Below are positions 17,621 through 25,560 of a DNA stretch of 64,000 bases, piece after piece. The translations under genes were made by a program, and so were the position numbers. The notes beneath the pieces were generated by a model that was not told the DNA's origin, did not search any database, and saw only the letters and a program-made list of their open reading frames with translations. This DNA comes from Paenibacillus sp. R14(2021) (GTDB taxonomy: Bacteria; Bacillota; Bacilli; Paenibacillales; Paenibacillaceae): the NCBI RefSeq assembly GCF_019431355.1, contig NZ_CP080269.1, forward strand, positions 558,001 through 622,000, in the 5' to 3' direction. The stretch's first letter is position 1, and each line of letters starts with the position of its first letter.

Positions 17621-19594
17621 ATGTTTGCCAGTATAAAATCTTTCGCCTCCTCTTTCTTTGTGACAGGCGATCCGCTCATCTATGGCGCTGATGTATCGAT
17701 CGCGCTGACTTCGATTGCGATTGTCTTCGTCCTCTTCTATTTTAAGAAGTGGGGCTGGCTTTGGAGAGAGTGGCTGACAACCGTCGATCATAAGAAGATT
17801 GGAATGATGTATCTGATCGCATCGCTGCTGATGCTGTTCCGCGGCGGCGTGGATGCGCTCATGATGCGGGCGCAGCTTGCTTTTCCGAATGTGGAATTCT
17901 TGCATGCAGATCATTATAACTCGGTCTTCACGACACACGGTACCATCATGATACTATTCATGGCGATGCCGATGATGTTCGGACTCTTCAATATGGTCGT
18001 GCCGCTGCAGATCGGGGCGCGCGACGTTGCTTATCCATATTTGAACGCCGTCAGCTTCTGGCTGTTCTTATTCGGCGCGATGCTGTTCAACTTAAGCTTC
18101 GTTATCGGCGGTTCGCCGGATGCAGGATGGCTCAGCTACCCGCCGTTGTCCGAGATGTCGCATAGTCCCGGCGTCGGGCAGAACTTCTATATTTGGGGGA
18201 TCCAAATATCGGGGATCGGTTCGCTTGCAACGGGGATCAACTTCATCGTTACGATTCTCAAGATGCGCGCTCCAGGTATGAAAATGATGAAAATGCCATT
18301 GTTCAGCTGGTCTGTATTCTCTAGCTGCATCATGATTATCTTTGCTTTCCCAATCTTGACAATTACGCTTGCACTGCTCTTCGTTGACCGTTTCTTCGGC
18401 GGCCATATCTTTACGATTGACGGCGGGGGAAACCCGATGATGTACGTCAACTTGATCTGGATGTGGGGTCACCCCGAGGTGTATATCGTGGTGCTGCCTG
18501 CATTCGGTATCTTCTCCGAAGTCGTGGCGACGTTCTCGCGTAAACGGATTTTCGGTTATAAATCGATGGTGTATTCGCTGCTTAGCATCAGTATCTTAGC
18601 CTTCTTCACTTGGGTCCATCACTTCTTCACGATGGGTTCCGGCGCAGACGTCAACGTCTTCTTCGCGTTAGCGACGATGGCGATCGGGATACCGACCGGG
18701 GCGAAAATATTCAACTGGCTCTTCACGATGTTCCGAGGACGGATTCGGATGGAGCAGCCGATGCTGTGGACGCTCGCGTTCATACCGTGCTTTGTCGTCG
18801 GTGGAGCAACGGGGGTTATGCTCGCTGTAGCGCCCGCCGACTATCAATACCATAACAGCTACTTCCTGATCGCTCACTTCCACCAAGTGCTCATCGGCGG
18901 CGTCGTGTTCGGTTATTTGGCGGGGATTTACTACTGGTGGCCGAAGCTGTTCGGCTTCAAGCTGAACGATCGTCTTGGTAAGTATGCGTTCTGGCTCTGG
19001 AATATTGGTTTCTATGTTTGTTTCATGCCGCAATATGCGCTTGGCTTCATGGGCATGACGCGCCGTGTCTACACGTACGGCTGGGATATGGGCTGGGCGC
19101 CGCTCAACCTCGTATCGACCATCGGCGCAGTACTGATGGGTATCGGCTTTGTGTTCCAAGTCTGGCAAATTCTGTACAGCGTCAAATTCGGCGAGCGCGA
19201 TACGACTGGGGATCCTTGGAATGGCCGTACGCTTGAATGGTCGATTCCATCGCCGCCGCCGCTTTATAATTTCGCGATTGTACCTGAGGTCGATGAACGC
19301 GATTCGTATTGGGAAGAGAAGGAACGCCGCAATTTCGCACCTGCGGAGCCCGTCCAGGCTTCGAAGCTGGAGGCTATTCATATGCCCAAAAATTCGGGCA
19401 TACCGTTCATCTTCTCGGCGTGCTGGTTCGTTGCGGGCTTTGGTTTCGTGTTCGGCTGGCTGTGGATTGCTTTCGCAGGCTTGGCCGGTGTCGGCATAAC
19501 GCTGTTAATCCGCTCCTTCCAGTACGATACGGATTATTACGTACCGGTTAAAGAAGTGGTCGAGATTGAGAAATCAGCAGGGAGGGCGGTTTAA
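17621..19594 (+). CDS. qoxB: Quinol oxidase subunit I (QoxB)
   Basis: This 657-aa haem-copper oxidase catalytic subunit has about 15 TM helices. Visible motifs are MWGHPEVYIVVLPAFG (CuB His and the cross-linked Tyr), TWVHHFFT (CuB His pair) and AHFHQVLIGG (haem ligands). It reduces oxygen to water with electrons from menaquinol and pumps protons. The length matches Bacillus QoxB (about 650 aa). GGGAGGAAC precedes ATG 17621. The qoxC start follows its stop by 1 bp. Confidence 0.95.
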   Translation: MFASIKSFASSFFVTGDPLIYGADVSIALTSIAIVFVLFYFKKWGWLWREWLTTVDHKKIGMMYLIASLLMLFRGGVDALMMRAQLAFPNVEFLHADHYNSVFTTHGTIMILFMAMPMMFGLFNMVVPLQIGARDVAYPYLNAVSFWLFLFGAMLFNLSFVIGGSPDAGWLSYPPLSEMSHSPGVGQNFYIWGIQISGIGSLATGINFIVTILKMRAPGMKMMKMPLFSWSVFSSCIMIIFAFPILTITLALLFVDRFFGGHIFTIDGGGNPMMYVNLIWMWGHPEVYIVVLPAFGIFSEVVATFSRKRIFGYKSMVYSLLSISILAFFTWVHHFFTMGSGADVNVFFALATMAIGIPTGAKIFNWLFTMFRGRIRMEQPMLWTLAFIPCFVVGGATGVMLAVAPADYQYHNSYFLIAHFHQVLIGGVVFGYLAGIYYWWPKLFGFKLNDRLGKYAFWLWNIGFYVCFMPQYALGFMGMTRRVYTYGWDMGWAPLNLVSTIGAVLMGIGFVFQVWQILYSVKFGERDTTGDPWNGRTLEWSIPSPPPLYNFAIVPEVDERDSYWEEKERRNFAPAEPVQASKLEAIHMPKNSGIPFIFSACWFVAGFGFVFGWLWIAFAGLAGVGITLLIRSFQYDTDYYVPVKEVVEIEKSAGRAV

Positions 19595-19595
19595 T

Positions 19596-20216
19596 ATGGC
19601 GCACGCTATTCAAGGACATTCGAAGCACGGCGCGGATTCGCATGATCATGGCCACCATGATCAAGAATCGCTCAAAGTGCTCGGCTTCTGGATATTCCTC
19701 GTCACGGACTGTCTGCTCTTCGGTACTTTGTTCGCTACGTACGTCGTTCTTCAGGCGCATACGGCTGGCGGCCCGACGGGCAAGGAATTGTTTGAAATCC
19801 CTGGATTTGTCGCAGAGACGTTCATTCTCTTGACAAGCAGCTTTACGAGCGGCTTAGCCGTTCTTGCAATGAATAAGGGCAAAGTCAATCAGCTGATAGG
19901 CTGGTTGATCGTCACGGCCATTCTCGGCGCAGCATTCGTCGGTCTTGAAATCAACGAGTTCGTGAACATGGTGCATGAAGGCGCGACGATTTCGACAAGC
20001 GCGTTCTTGACCGCATTCTATGTCCTTGTCAGCACGCACGGTATTCACGTTTCCGTTGGTCTGATCTGGATGATCGGTCTTATGATTCAGTTGAAGATGA
20101 AGGGGATTAACCCTGTCACGCGTCGTAAGATCACGGTCATCAGCTTGTATTGGCATTTTCTCGATGTGGTTTGGATCTTCCTCTTCACGATCGTGTATTT
20201 GATAGGGGTGATGTAA
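19596..20216 (+). CDS. qoxC: Quinol oxidase subunit III (QoxC)
   Basis: This 206-aa subunit III has five TM helices, with LGFWIFLVTDCLLFGTLFATY near the start and STHGIHVSVGLIWM later, both typical of the family. The N-terminus is His-rich (HDHGHHDQ). ATG 19596 follows GGGAGG within the end of qoxB; an upstream in-frame start at 19566 lies inside qoxB. The stop is immediately followed by the qoxD start. Confidence 0.93.
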   Translation: MAHAIQGHSKHGADSHDHGHHDQESLKVLGFWIFLVTDCLLFGTLFATYVVLQAHTAGGPTGKELFEIPGFVAETFILLTSSFTSGLAVLAMNKGKVNQLIGWLIVTAILGAAFVGLEINEFVNMVHEGATISTSAFLTAFYVLVSTHGIHVSVGLIWMIGLMIQLKMKGINPVTRRKITVISLYWHFLDVVWIFLFTIVYLIGVM

Positions 20217-20549
20217 ATGAGCCAGCATGCAGCAAGCCACGGTCATGACGAGCATGAGTCGCACGGATCGCTGAAGTCGTATATTATCGGCTTTATTCTA
20301 TCCATCGTGCTGACGCTCATTCCGCTCATCATCGTATTTAAAACCAACATGGGCAAAACGGCCGTCATCGCGACAATTATAGCGATGGCTATCATTCAGC
20401 TGCTTGTTCAACTGTTGTTCTTCATGCATATCCGCGAGGGCGAGAAGCCGCGCTACAATGTCATGGCACTCATACTCGGACTCTTCATCGTGGTCGTTAT
20501 CGTGCTAGGTTCGGTGTGGATCATGTCGTTCAACTCTGTCGTGCAGTAG
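20217..20549 (+). CDS. qoxD: Quinol oxidase subunit IV (QoxD)
   Basis: This 110-aa protein has three TM helices and the family motif QLLVQLLFFMHI. The N-terminus is His-rich (HAASHGHDEHESHG), as in QoxC. Subunit IV assists assembly and stability of the oxidase. It is the last gene of the operon and is followed by a terminator within 20 bp. Confidence 0.92.
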   Translation: MSQHAASHGHDEHESHGSLKSYIIGFILSIVLTLIPLIIVFKTNMGKTAVIATIIAMAIIQLLVQLLFFMHIREGEKPRYNVMALILGLFIVVVIVLGSVWIMSFNSVVQ

Positions 20550-20567
20550 CAGCTTGGTCCTTGAATC

Positions 20568-20605
20568 AGCCGAATCCGTCCTGTGTGGACGGGTTCGGCT
20601 TTCTT
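20568..20605 (+). terminator. Terminator of qoxABCD
   Basis: A 14-bp stem (AGCCGAATCCGTCC / GGACGGGTTCGGCT, one wobble) with loop TGTGT precedes TTCTT. Confidence 0.8.
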
Positions 20606-20704
20606 ATATAATCCGGTGATGGACATGACTGCGGTGAATTGCCTATTGACGCTTCTTTGATCTCTGCTCTATAATGACAACTAACTTCATTACGTAAACA
20701 TTCG

Positions 20705-20956
20705 TGGAAGAGAAAGAGTACGTCAAACCGTCTGATTCACAGAGAGTTGGGGCAGGTGCAAACCAACATTCAGGCGCTGGCCGAAGCCGTCTCCGAGAAG
20801 CACGCTGAACGTCAAGTAAGCGATGCCGTATGCCCGGCGTTAACGGGACGCGTATGCATGCATGCGCGGAAGAGTGCCGATTTCCTGCGGGGAATTGGAA
20901 CTAGGGTGGTAACACGGGTATAACAGCTCGTCCCTTTATGGGGACGGGCTTTTTTG
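20705..20956 (+). promoter_or_regulatory. T-box riboswitch leader
   Basis: The leader contains the stem I features AGAGTA (20715) and CAGAGAG (20739) with the G-rich apical loop, the AGTAAGC and GCGTTA elements further down, and the T-box proper CTAGGGTGGTAACACG (20901-20916). The terminator is AGCTCGTCCC / GGGGACGGGCT followed by T6 (20925-20956). T-box leaders bind an uncharged tRNA and antiterminate. I could not assign the specifier codon with confidence. The controlled gene is the aminotransferase at 20992. Confidence 0.88.
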
Positions 20957-20991
20957 CGTGCATTTTGAATGAAACAAAGGAGGAGCAACGG

Positions 20992-22164
20992 ATGAGCGGA
21001 ACAACGTTAACGGATTTATTGTCCCCGGCTGCACGCAGGATGCAGCCGTCGGGTATACGGAGGTATTTCGACTATGCGGCGGGCAAGAAGGATATCATTT
21101 CGCTTGGCGTCGGCGAGCCGGATTTCGTGACGCCGAAGCATGTTCGCGACGCGTGCATACAAGCGCTTGAGAGAGGCCGCACGACGTATACGTCGAATGC
21201 CGGCATGCCGGAGCTGCGCGAGGCGATCGTGAATTACCTGCGAGACGGATTTCAGCTGGAATACGATCCCGCTAACGAGGTTATTGTTACGGTAGGCAGC
21301 AGCGAGTCAATCGATTTGGCCTTGCGGACGATCATTTCCGAAGGCGATGAGATTCTCATTCCGGAGCCCTGCTTTATTGCCTATTCTCCGATCGCAGAGC
21401 TATGCGGAGGCGTGACCGTGCCGATCGAAACAACGGCGGAGCAGCAATTCAAGCTTACGGCGGAAGCGCTCAAGGCGAAGCTGACGCATCGTTCAAAGGT
21501 GCTAGTCCTCAGTTACCCGAGCAATCCGACAGGCGCAATCATGACACGGGAGGACTGGGTTCCGATTGCGAAGCTTGTCCTCGAACATGGACTCATCGTC
21601 ATCTCGGACGAAATTTACGCTGAGCTGACCTTCGGCGCGGTTCACGCAAGCATCGCGTCCCTCCCAGGCATGATGGAGCGAACGCTTGTTGTCAGCGGCT
21701 TCTCCAAAGCTTTCGCCATGACAGGCTGGCGTGTCGGCTATGCGTGCGGACCGGCGGAGCTCATTGCAGCCATGTTGAAAATCCATCAGTATACGATCAT
21801 GTGTGCGCCGATTCTGAGCCAGATCGGTGCGATTGAATCGCTGGTCAACGGCCTCGAAGAGAAAGACCGGATGGTGGATTCCTACAACCAGCGGCGTCTC
21901 TCCTTCGTTGACGGGCTTCGCGGGATTGGGCTGCCGTGCCATGAGCCGCTTGGTTCTTTCTACGCGTTTCCGTCGATCGCGCACACAGGGCTGACTTCGG
22001 ATGAATTTGCGCGGCGCTTGCTGGATGAAGCCGGTGTCGTAACCGTTCCCGGCCATGTCTTCGGGGCCGGCGGGGAGGGCTTCATCCGCTGCTGCTATGC
22101 GACATCCCCATCGCAGCTGGAGAGCGCATTGGAGCGCATGGATGTCTTCCTACGTTCGCTCTGA
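20992..22164 (+). CDS. Class I/II PLP-dependent aminotransferase (PatA-like)
   Basis: This 390-aa fold-type I aminotransferase carries SLGVGEPDFVTPKHV (about 35-50), SYPSNPTGAIMT, the D-x-Y pair in SDEIYAELTF and the PLP lysine in SGFSKAFAMTGWRVGYA. It belongs with the aspartate/aromatic/PatA group, which interconverts amino and keto acids; the substrate is not fixed by sequence. The T-box leader upstream means expression rises when one tRNA is uncharged, which points to a biosynthetic role. GGAGGAG precedes ATG 20992. The 3' end overlaps the convergent LysR gene by 15 bp. Confidence 0.85.
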   Translation: MSGTTLTDLLSPAARRMQPSGIRRYFDYAAGKKDIISLGVGEPDFVTPKHVRDACIQALERGRTTYTSNAGMPELREAIVNYLRDGFQLEYDPANEVIVTVGSSESIDLALRTIISEGDEILIPEPCFIAYSPIAELCGGVTVPIETTAEQQFKLTAEALKAKLTHRSKVLVLSYPSNPTGAIMTREDWVPIAKLVLEHGLIVISDEIYAELTFGAVHASIASLPGMMERTLVVSGFSKAFAMTGWRVGYACGPAELIAAMLKIHQYTIMCAPILSQIGAIESLVNGLEEKDRMVDSYNQRRLSFVDGLRGIGLPCHEPLGSFYAFPSIAHTGLTSDEFARRLLDEAGVVTVPGHVFGAGGEGFIRCCYATSPSQLESALERMDVFLRSL

Positions 22165-23061
22165 CGAAGCTTCCTGGAAACAGGCAATGAAGCGCTGCGC
22201 ACGCTTCGATAAGAGATGATCCTTCAGCCACAGGATGCCGGTATCGGACTCGAAGCTGGCGTCGCGAATCGGGAGCATGCGAATATCGCCGGACGGAAAA
22301 GAAGAGAGGATCGATTTTGGAAACACGGTCGCGCCGATGCCGGCTGCGACCAGTGACATAATGACCGCGACGCTGGAGCATTCGCAGATGATGCTCGGCT
22401 CGAGTCCATGTCGACGGAACTCGTTCACAACCTGCTCATGCATGCGAATTGTCTTGTCCGTCTTCAGCGTCAGCAGCGGGTATTCCGCCAGCTCCTTCAT
22501 GGTGATTAATCCGTCGTCGCCGGCAAAGGGAGTCCAAGACTTCGGAAAGACGGTGACATAGGGGTCGGAAGGGAGCGGGAGCATCGATAATTTGGAAGGC
22601 AAAATGCCTGTCTCGAAGGGCAGCCGCGAGATGACCAGCTCGATAGTTCGTTTCTCCAGCATCTCGCCGAGCAGGAAGTGATCACCCTCGTTGATCTTGT
22701 ACGTAATCTGAGGGAAGGCTTCACGCAGCTTACGGATCGGTTCAGGCAGGATGGAGATGCACGACACGACGGCACCAATCGACAAGGTACCCCGGATCCC
22801 TTCTTCAAGCTCCTTGACCTCCAACATGGTTTCGTCAAGCTGGAACAGCAGCGACTCCGCCTTGGACTTCAGGAGTTCACCGGCTGCAGTCAGCGTCAAT
22901 TGCTTTCTGCCGCGTTCGAAGAGCTTGGCACCAAGTTCTTCTTCCATGAGCATAAGCTGGCGGCTTAGCGGCGGCTGTTCCATATGCAGGCGTTTGGCCG
23001 CGCGGGTAATCTGTTTCTCCTCGGCGATGGCGAGAAAATATTTTAACTGCTTTAGCTCCAT
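22150..23061 (-). CDS. LysR-family transcriptional regulator
   Basis: This 303-aa LTTR has the N-terminal winged helix MELKQLKYFLAIAEEKQITRAAKRLHMEQPPLSRQ (helix-turn-helix about residues 18-37) and a periplasmic-binding-like effector domain. ATG 23061 follows GGGAG; longer in-frame starts up to 23148 have no site. It is divergent from the branched-chain aminotransferase gene, and a 19-bp palindrome with the LTTR-type ATAC-N7-GTAT core lies between them. Probable regulator of that gene; effector unknown. Confidence 0.85.
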   Translation of the reverse strand: MELKQLKYFLAIAEEKQITRAAKRLHMEQPPLSRQLMLMEEELGAKLFERGRKQLTLTAAGELLKSKAESLLFQLDETMLEVKELEEGIRGTLSIGAVVSCISILPEPIRKLREAFPQITYKINEGDHFLLGEMLEKRTIELVISRLPFETGILPSKLSMLPLPSDPYVTVFPKSWTPFAGDDGLITMKELAEYPLLTLKTDKTIRMHEQVVNEFRRHGLEPSIICECSSVAVIMSLVAAGIGATVFPKSILSSFPSGDIRMLPIRDASFESDTGILWLKDHLLSKRAQRFIACFQEASSERT

Positions 23062-23075
23062 AATAGCTCCCATTA

Positions 23076-23094
23076 GCATACCTTGAAGGTATGC
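23076..23094. promoter_or_regulatory. LysR-type operator (perfect palindrome)
   Basis: GCATACCTT-G-AAGGTATGC is a perfect 9-bp inverted repeat with a 1-nt centre. It contains ATAC-N7-GTAT, the classic T-N11-A LTTR box, and starts 15 bp upstream of the lysR start codon. Confidence 0.65.
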
Positions 23095-23182
23095 GAAATT
23101 AATAAAACCGATATTATTACTATAGTCATGCGCGTAGTACAATAGCAACTAGTTCGGACTTTTGAATAAGGAAGGGATTCAT

Positions 23183-24259
23183 ATGCAGGCAGCAACATCG
23201 ATTGCGATCGAACGCACACAATCGCCTAAAGCCAAGCCGCCGCAGGATCAGCTGGGCTTCGGCGTATATTTTACCGACCATATGTTCGTGATGGATTATA
23301 CGACAGAAGAAGGCTGGCATGGATCGCGCATCGTGCCCTACCAATCCATTGCGCTTGATCCCGCTGCGAAAGTATTTCATTACGGACAAACGGTATTCGA
23401 AGGGTTAAAGGCTTACCGAACCGAGGACGGACGCATTTTGTTGTTCAGGCCGGAAGCCAATTTCGCGCGAATGAACCGATCGAATGAACGGATGAACATG
23501 CCGCCCATTCCGATTGATATGGCCATGGCCGCGATTAAGGCGCTTACGCTGGCCGACCAAGATTGGATTCCGACGGATGCAGGCAACTCGCTTTATATCC
23601 GGCCGTTCATGATCGCAACGCAGGCGACGCTTGGCGTGCAGCCTTCGGAGCGCTATCAGTTCATCATCATCATGTCGCCGGTCGGCGCGTACTATCCGGA
23701 AGGCATTAATCCCGTCAAAATATTCGTGGAATCGCATTACGTCCGCGCGATGATCGGCGGCGTCGGGGAGGCGAAGACAGCAGGCAACTATGCAGCAGGA
23801 CTCAGGGCGCAGACGGCAGCGAAGGAGCAGGGCTACACGCAGGTGCTCTGGCTTGACGGCGCTGCGCACAAGTATATCGAGGAAGTCGGCAGCATGAATG
23901 TCTTCTTCAAAATCGGCGGCACCGTTTATACGCCTGCACTTAACGGAAGTATATTGGATGGCATAACCCGGAACTCCGTTATCCAAATGCTGAAGCATTG
24001 GAACATTCCGGTCGTCGAGCGGGTTCTGTCTATCGAGGAGATCTACGAGGCGGGCAGGGACGGTACGCTCGAAGAAGCCTTCGGCACGGGCACGGCAGCA
24101 GTCATATCGCCGGTGGGTGAGCTGTGCTGGTTAGGCGAGAAGCTGGTCATATGCGGCGGTGAGACCGGAGAGCTGTCGAAGAGACTCTACGGGTCATTAA
24201 CGGGCATTCAATACGGCAGAGAAACCGATCGGTTGCAGTGGATGGTTGAAGTGAAATAA
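23183..24259 (+). CDS. ilvE: Branched-chain amino acid aminotransferase (IlvE)
   Basis: This 358-aa fold-type IV aminotransferase should transfer amino groups between glutamate and Leu, Ile or Val keto acids. Family features include YGQTVFEGLKAYR, IRPFMIAT, KTAGNYAAGLRAQTAA (catalytic Lys region), WLDGAAHKYIEEVGSMNVFF and GTGTAAVISPVG. Length and motifs fit the group II BCAT family. ATG 23183 follows AAGGAAGGG. It is monocistronic with a terminator 47 bp downstream, and its promoter region shares the LTTR palindrome with the divergent regulator. Confidence 0.92.
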   Translation: MQAATSIAIERTQSPKAKPPQDQLGFGVYFTDHMFVMDYTTEEGWHGSRIVPYQSIALDPAAKVFHYGQTVFEGLKAYRTEDGRILLFRPEANFARMNRSNERMNMPPIPIDMAMAAIKALTLADQDWIPTDAGNSLYIRPFMIATQATLGVQPSERYQFIIIMSPVGAYYPEGINPVKIFVESHYVRAMIGGVGEAKTAGNYAAGLRAQTAAKEQGYTQVLWLDGAAHKYIEEVGSMNVFFKIGGTVYTPALNGSILDGITRNSVIQMLKHWNIPVVERVLSIEEIYEAGRDGTLEEAFGTGTAAVISPVGELCWLGEKLVICGGETGELSKRLYGSLTGIQYGRETDRLQWMVEVK

Positions 24260-24305
24260 GCTATAGAAGCAGTGAAATAAGGAGAAGTAAAATAAGTCAT
24301 ACGAG

Positions 24306-24338
24306 AAGAGACCGCGCCATCATAGACGCGGTCTCTTT
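24306..24338. terminator. Terminator between ilvE and a convergent lysR
   Basis: AGAGACCGCG / CGCGGTCTCT form a 10-bp stem with a 10-nt loop followed by TTTC. The complementary tail can also serve the minus-strand gene. Confidence 0.75.
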
Positions 24339-24356
24339 CATTTGCGTGTGTTTTCT

Positions 24357-25241
24357 CTATAGGGCTTCCAATTGCTCGTTAGAATCCTGCATCTCCGAGA
24401 GGAATACTTGAAGCGCAGGGGTTACCAATGCATCCTTGCGTCGTACGAAAACCGTGCTGACCTTGGCGTATTTCTCGGCAATTTCGTGGATGCGAACTTG
24501 ATCGCGATATTGCGGCATGTCGACGGTGGAGCGCGGCAGCAGCGTGATGCCAAGGCCCGCGGCTACGCAGCCGATGATGCCTTCGAGCGTGCCGAACTCC
24601 ATGATTTTGACCTGAGCGGCGCCTTCGTCGTGCAGCATGCTGGATAGCTTCGAGCGATACGAGCAGCCGTTCCGAAAGACCAGAATGGTGCGGCTTGCCA
24701 AGTCACTGATCCGGCGGATGACCGGATGGTCGACAGCCGTGACAAGAACGAGCTCTTCTTCGATGAAGGTTTCTTGAACAAGATCCGGATGCTCGACGGG
24801 AGACGCGACGAAAGCGCCATCTAGCTCATAATGGAGTACGGAGCTTATGCCTTCATCGCTCGTCCCCGTGGAGATAGACAAATCGACATTCGGATAGCGT
24901 TTATGGTAATTAGTCAGCAGCGTCGGCAGTCGAACGGCGGCTGTCGTCTCCAAGGACCCGATGTGCAGCGGGCCTTGAGGGGAGGTGGTGCCGGTAATCG
25001 CCTGCTTGGCTTCGTCCGTCAGATGAAGGATTTTCTCGGCGAAGGGCAGCAGCGTATGGCCGGACGGGGTCAGCAATATTCCCTTGTTATGACGGTAGAA
25101 GAGCTGCGTGTTCAAATCCGCTTCCAGCTGCTTTATCTTGTTGGTGACATTGGATTGCGCGTAGCCCAAGTGCTGCGCAGCCTTGGAAATGCTGCCTTGG
25201 GCAGCAGTAATATGAAAGACATGGAGCAAATGAAGATCCAT
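24357..25241 (-). CDS. LysR-family transcriptional regulator
   Basis: This 294-aa LTTR has an N-terminal helix-turn-helix (GSISKAAQHLGYAQSNVTNK, about residues 16-35) followed by a ligand-binding domain with GIGITLLPRS-like GLGITLLPRST near residue 225. The minus-strand leader has GGAGG before ATG 25241 and a near-perfect 22-bp palindrome 19 bp upstream. Its target is unclear: the flanking genes are convergent on one side and co-directional but 319 bp away on the other. Confidence 0.85.
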   Translation of the reverse strand: MDLHLLHVFHITAAQGSISKAAQHLGYAQSNVTNKIKQLEADLNTQLFYRHNKGILLTPSGHTLLPFAEKILHLTDEAKQAITGTTSPQGPLHIGSLETTAAVRLPTLLTNYHKRYPNVDLSISTGTSDEGISSVLHYELDGAFVASPVEHPDLVQETFIEEELVLVTAVDHPVIRRISDLASRTILVFRNGCSYRSKLSSMLHDEGAAQVKIMEFGTLEGIIGCVAAGLGITLLPRSTVDMPQYRDQVRIHEIAEKYAKVSTVFVRRKDALVTPALQVFLSEMQDSNEQLEAL

Positions 25242-25260
25242 TGTTGGTTGCCTCCGCTCA

Positions 25261-25282
25261 CAAATCCGTATGTACGGATTTG
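25261..25282. promoter_or_regulatory. 22-bp palindrome upstream of lysR
   Basis: Arms CAAATCCGTA and TACGGATTTG are perfect complements separated by TG. The position just upstream of the ribosome-binding site fits an autoregulatory operator or a leader hairpin. Confidence 0.55.
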
Positions 25283-25476
25283 CTATCTGATCTATGTATA
25301 GTTGATTGCACTCCTATGTATTATACAGGATAACAAGACTTACGTAAGCCTAAACGCATCGTATAGGGGCGTGACAGTCGCTGATCGCTAAGATGTCATG
25401 TCCAGAGCGTTATCGATGCGGCATGCTTGCTGTTGACATCGCCTCATGGTGTCATCCAATTAAAGCTTGCCATTAA

Positions 25477-25523
25477 AGAAGCTGTCCTGTGCGCATCATT
25501 GAATGATGACAGGGACAGCTTCT
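25477..25523 (-). terminator. Probable terminator of the glutamate-synthase-like gene
   Basis: AGAAGCTGTCC and GGACAGCTTCT form an 11-bp stem with an inner ATCATT/ATGAT helix. It lies 38 bp past the minus-strand stop at 25561; the T-tract on that strand is weak. Nothing else is visible in the 25283-25560 gap. Confidence 0.55.
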
Positions 25524-25560
25524 ATTTCGCGAGTGGCGAATTCCTCTCCTTAAGGGATAC

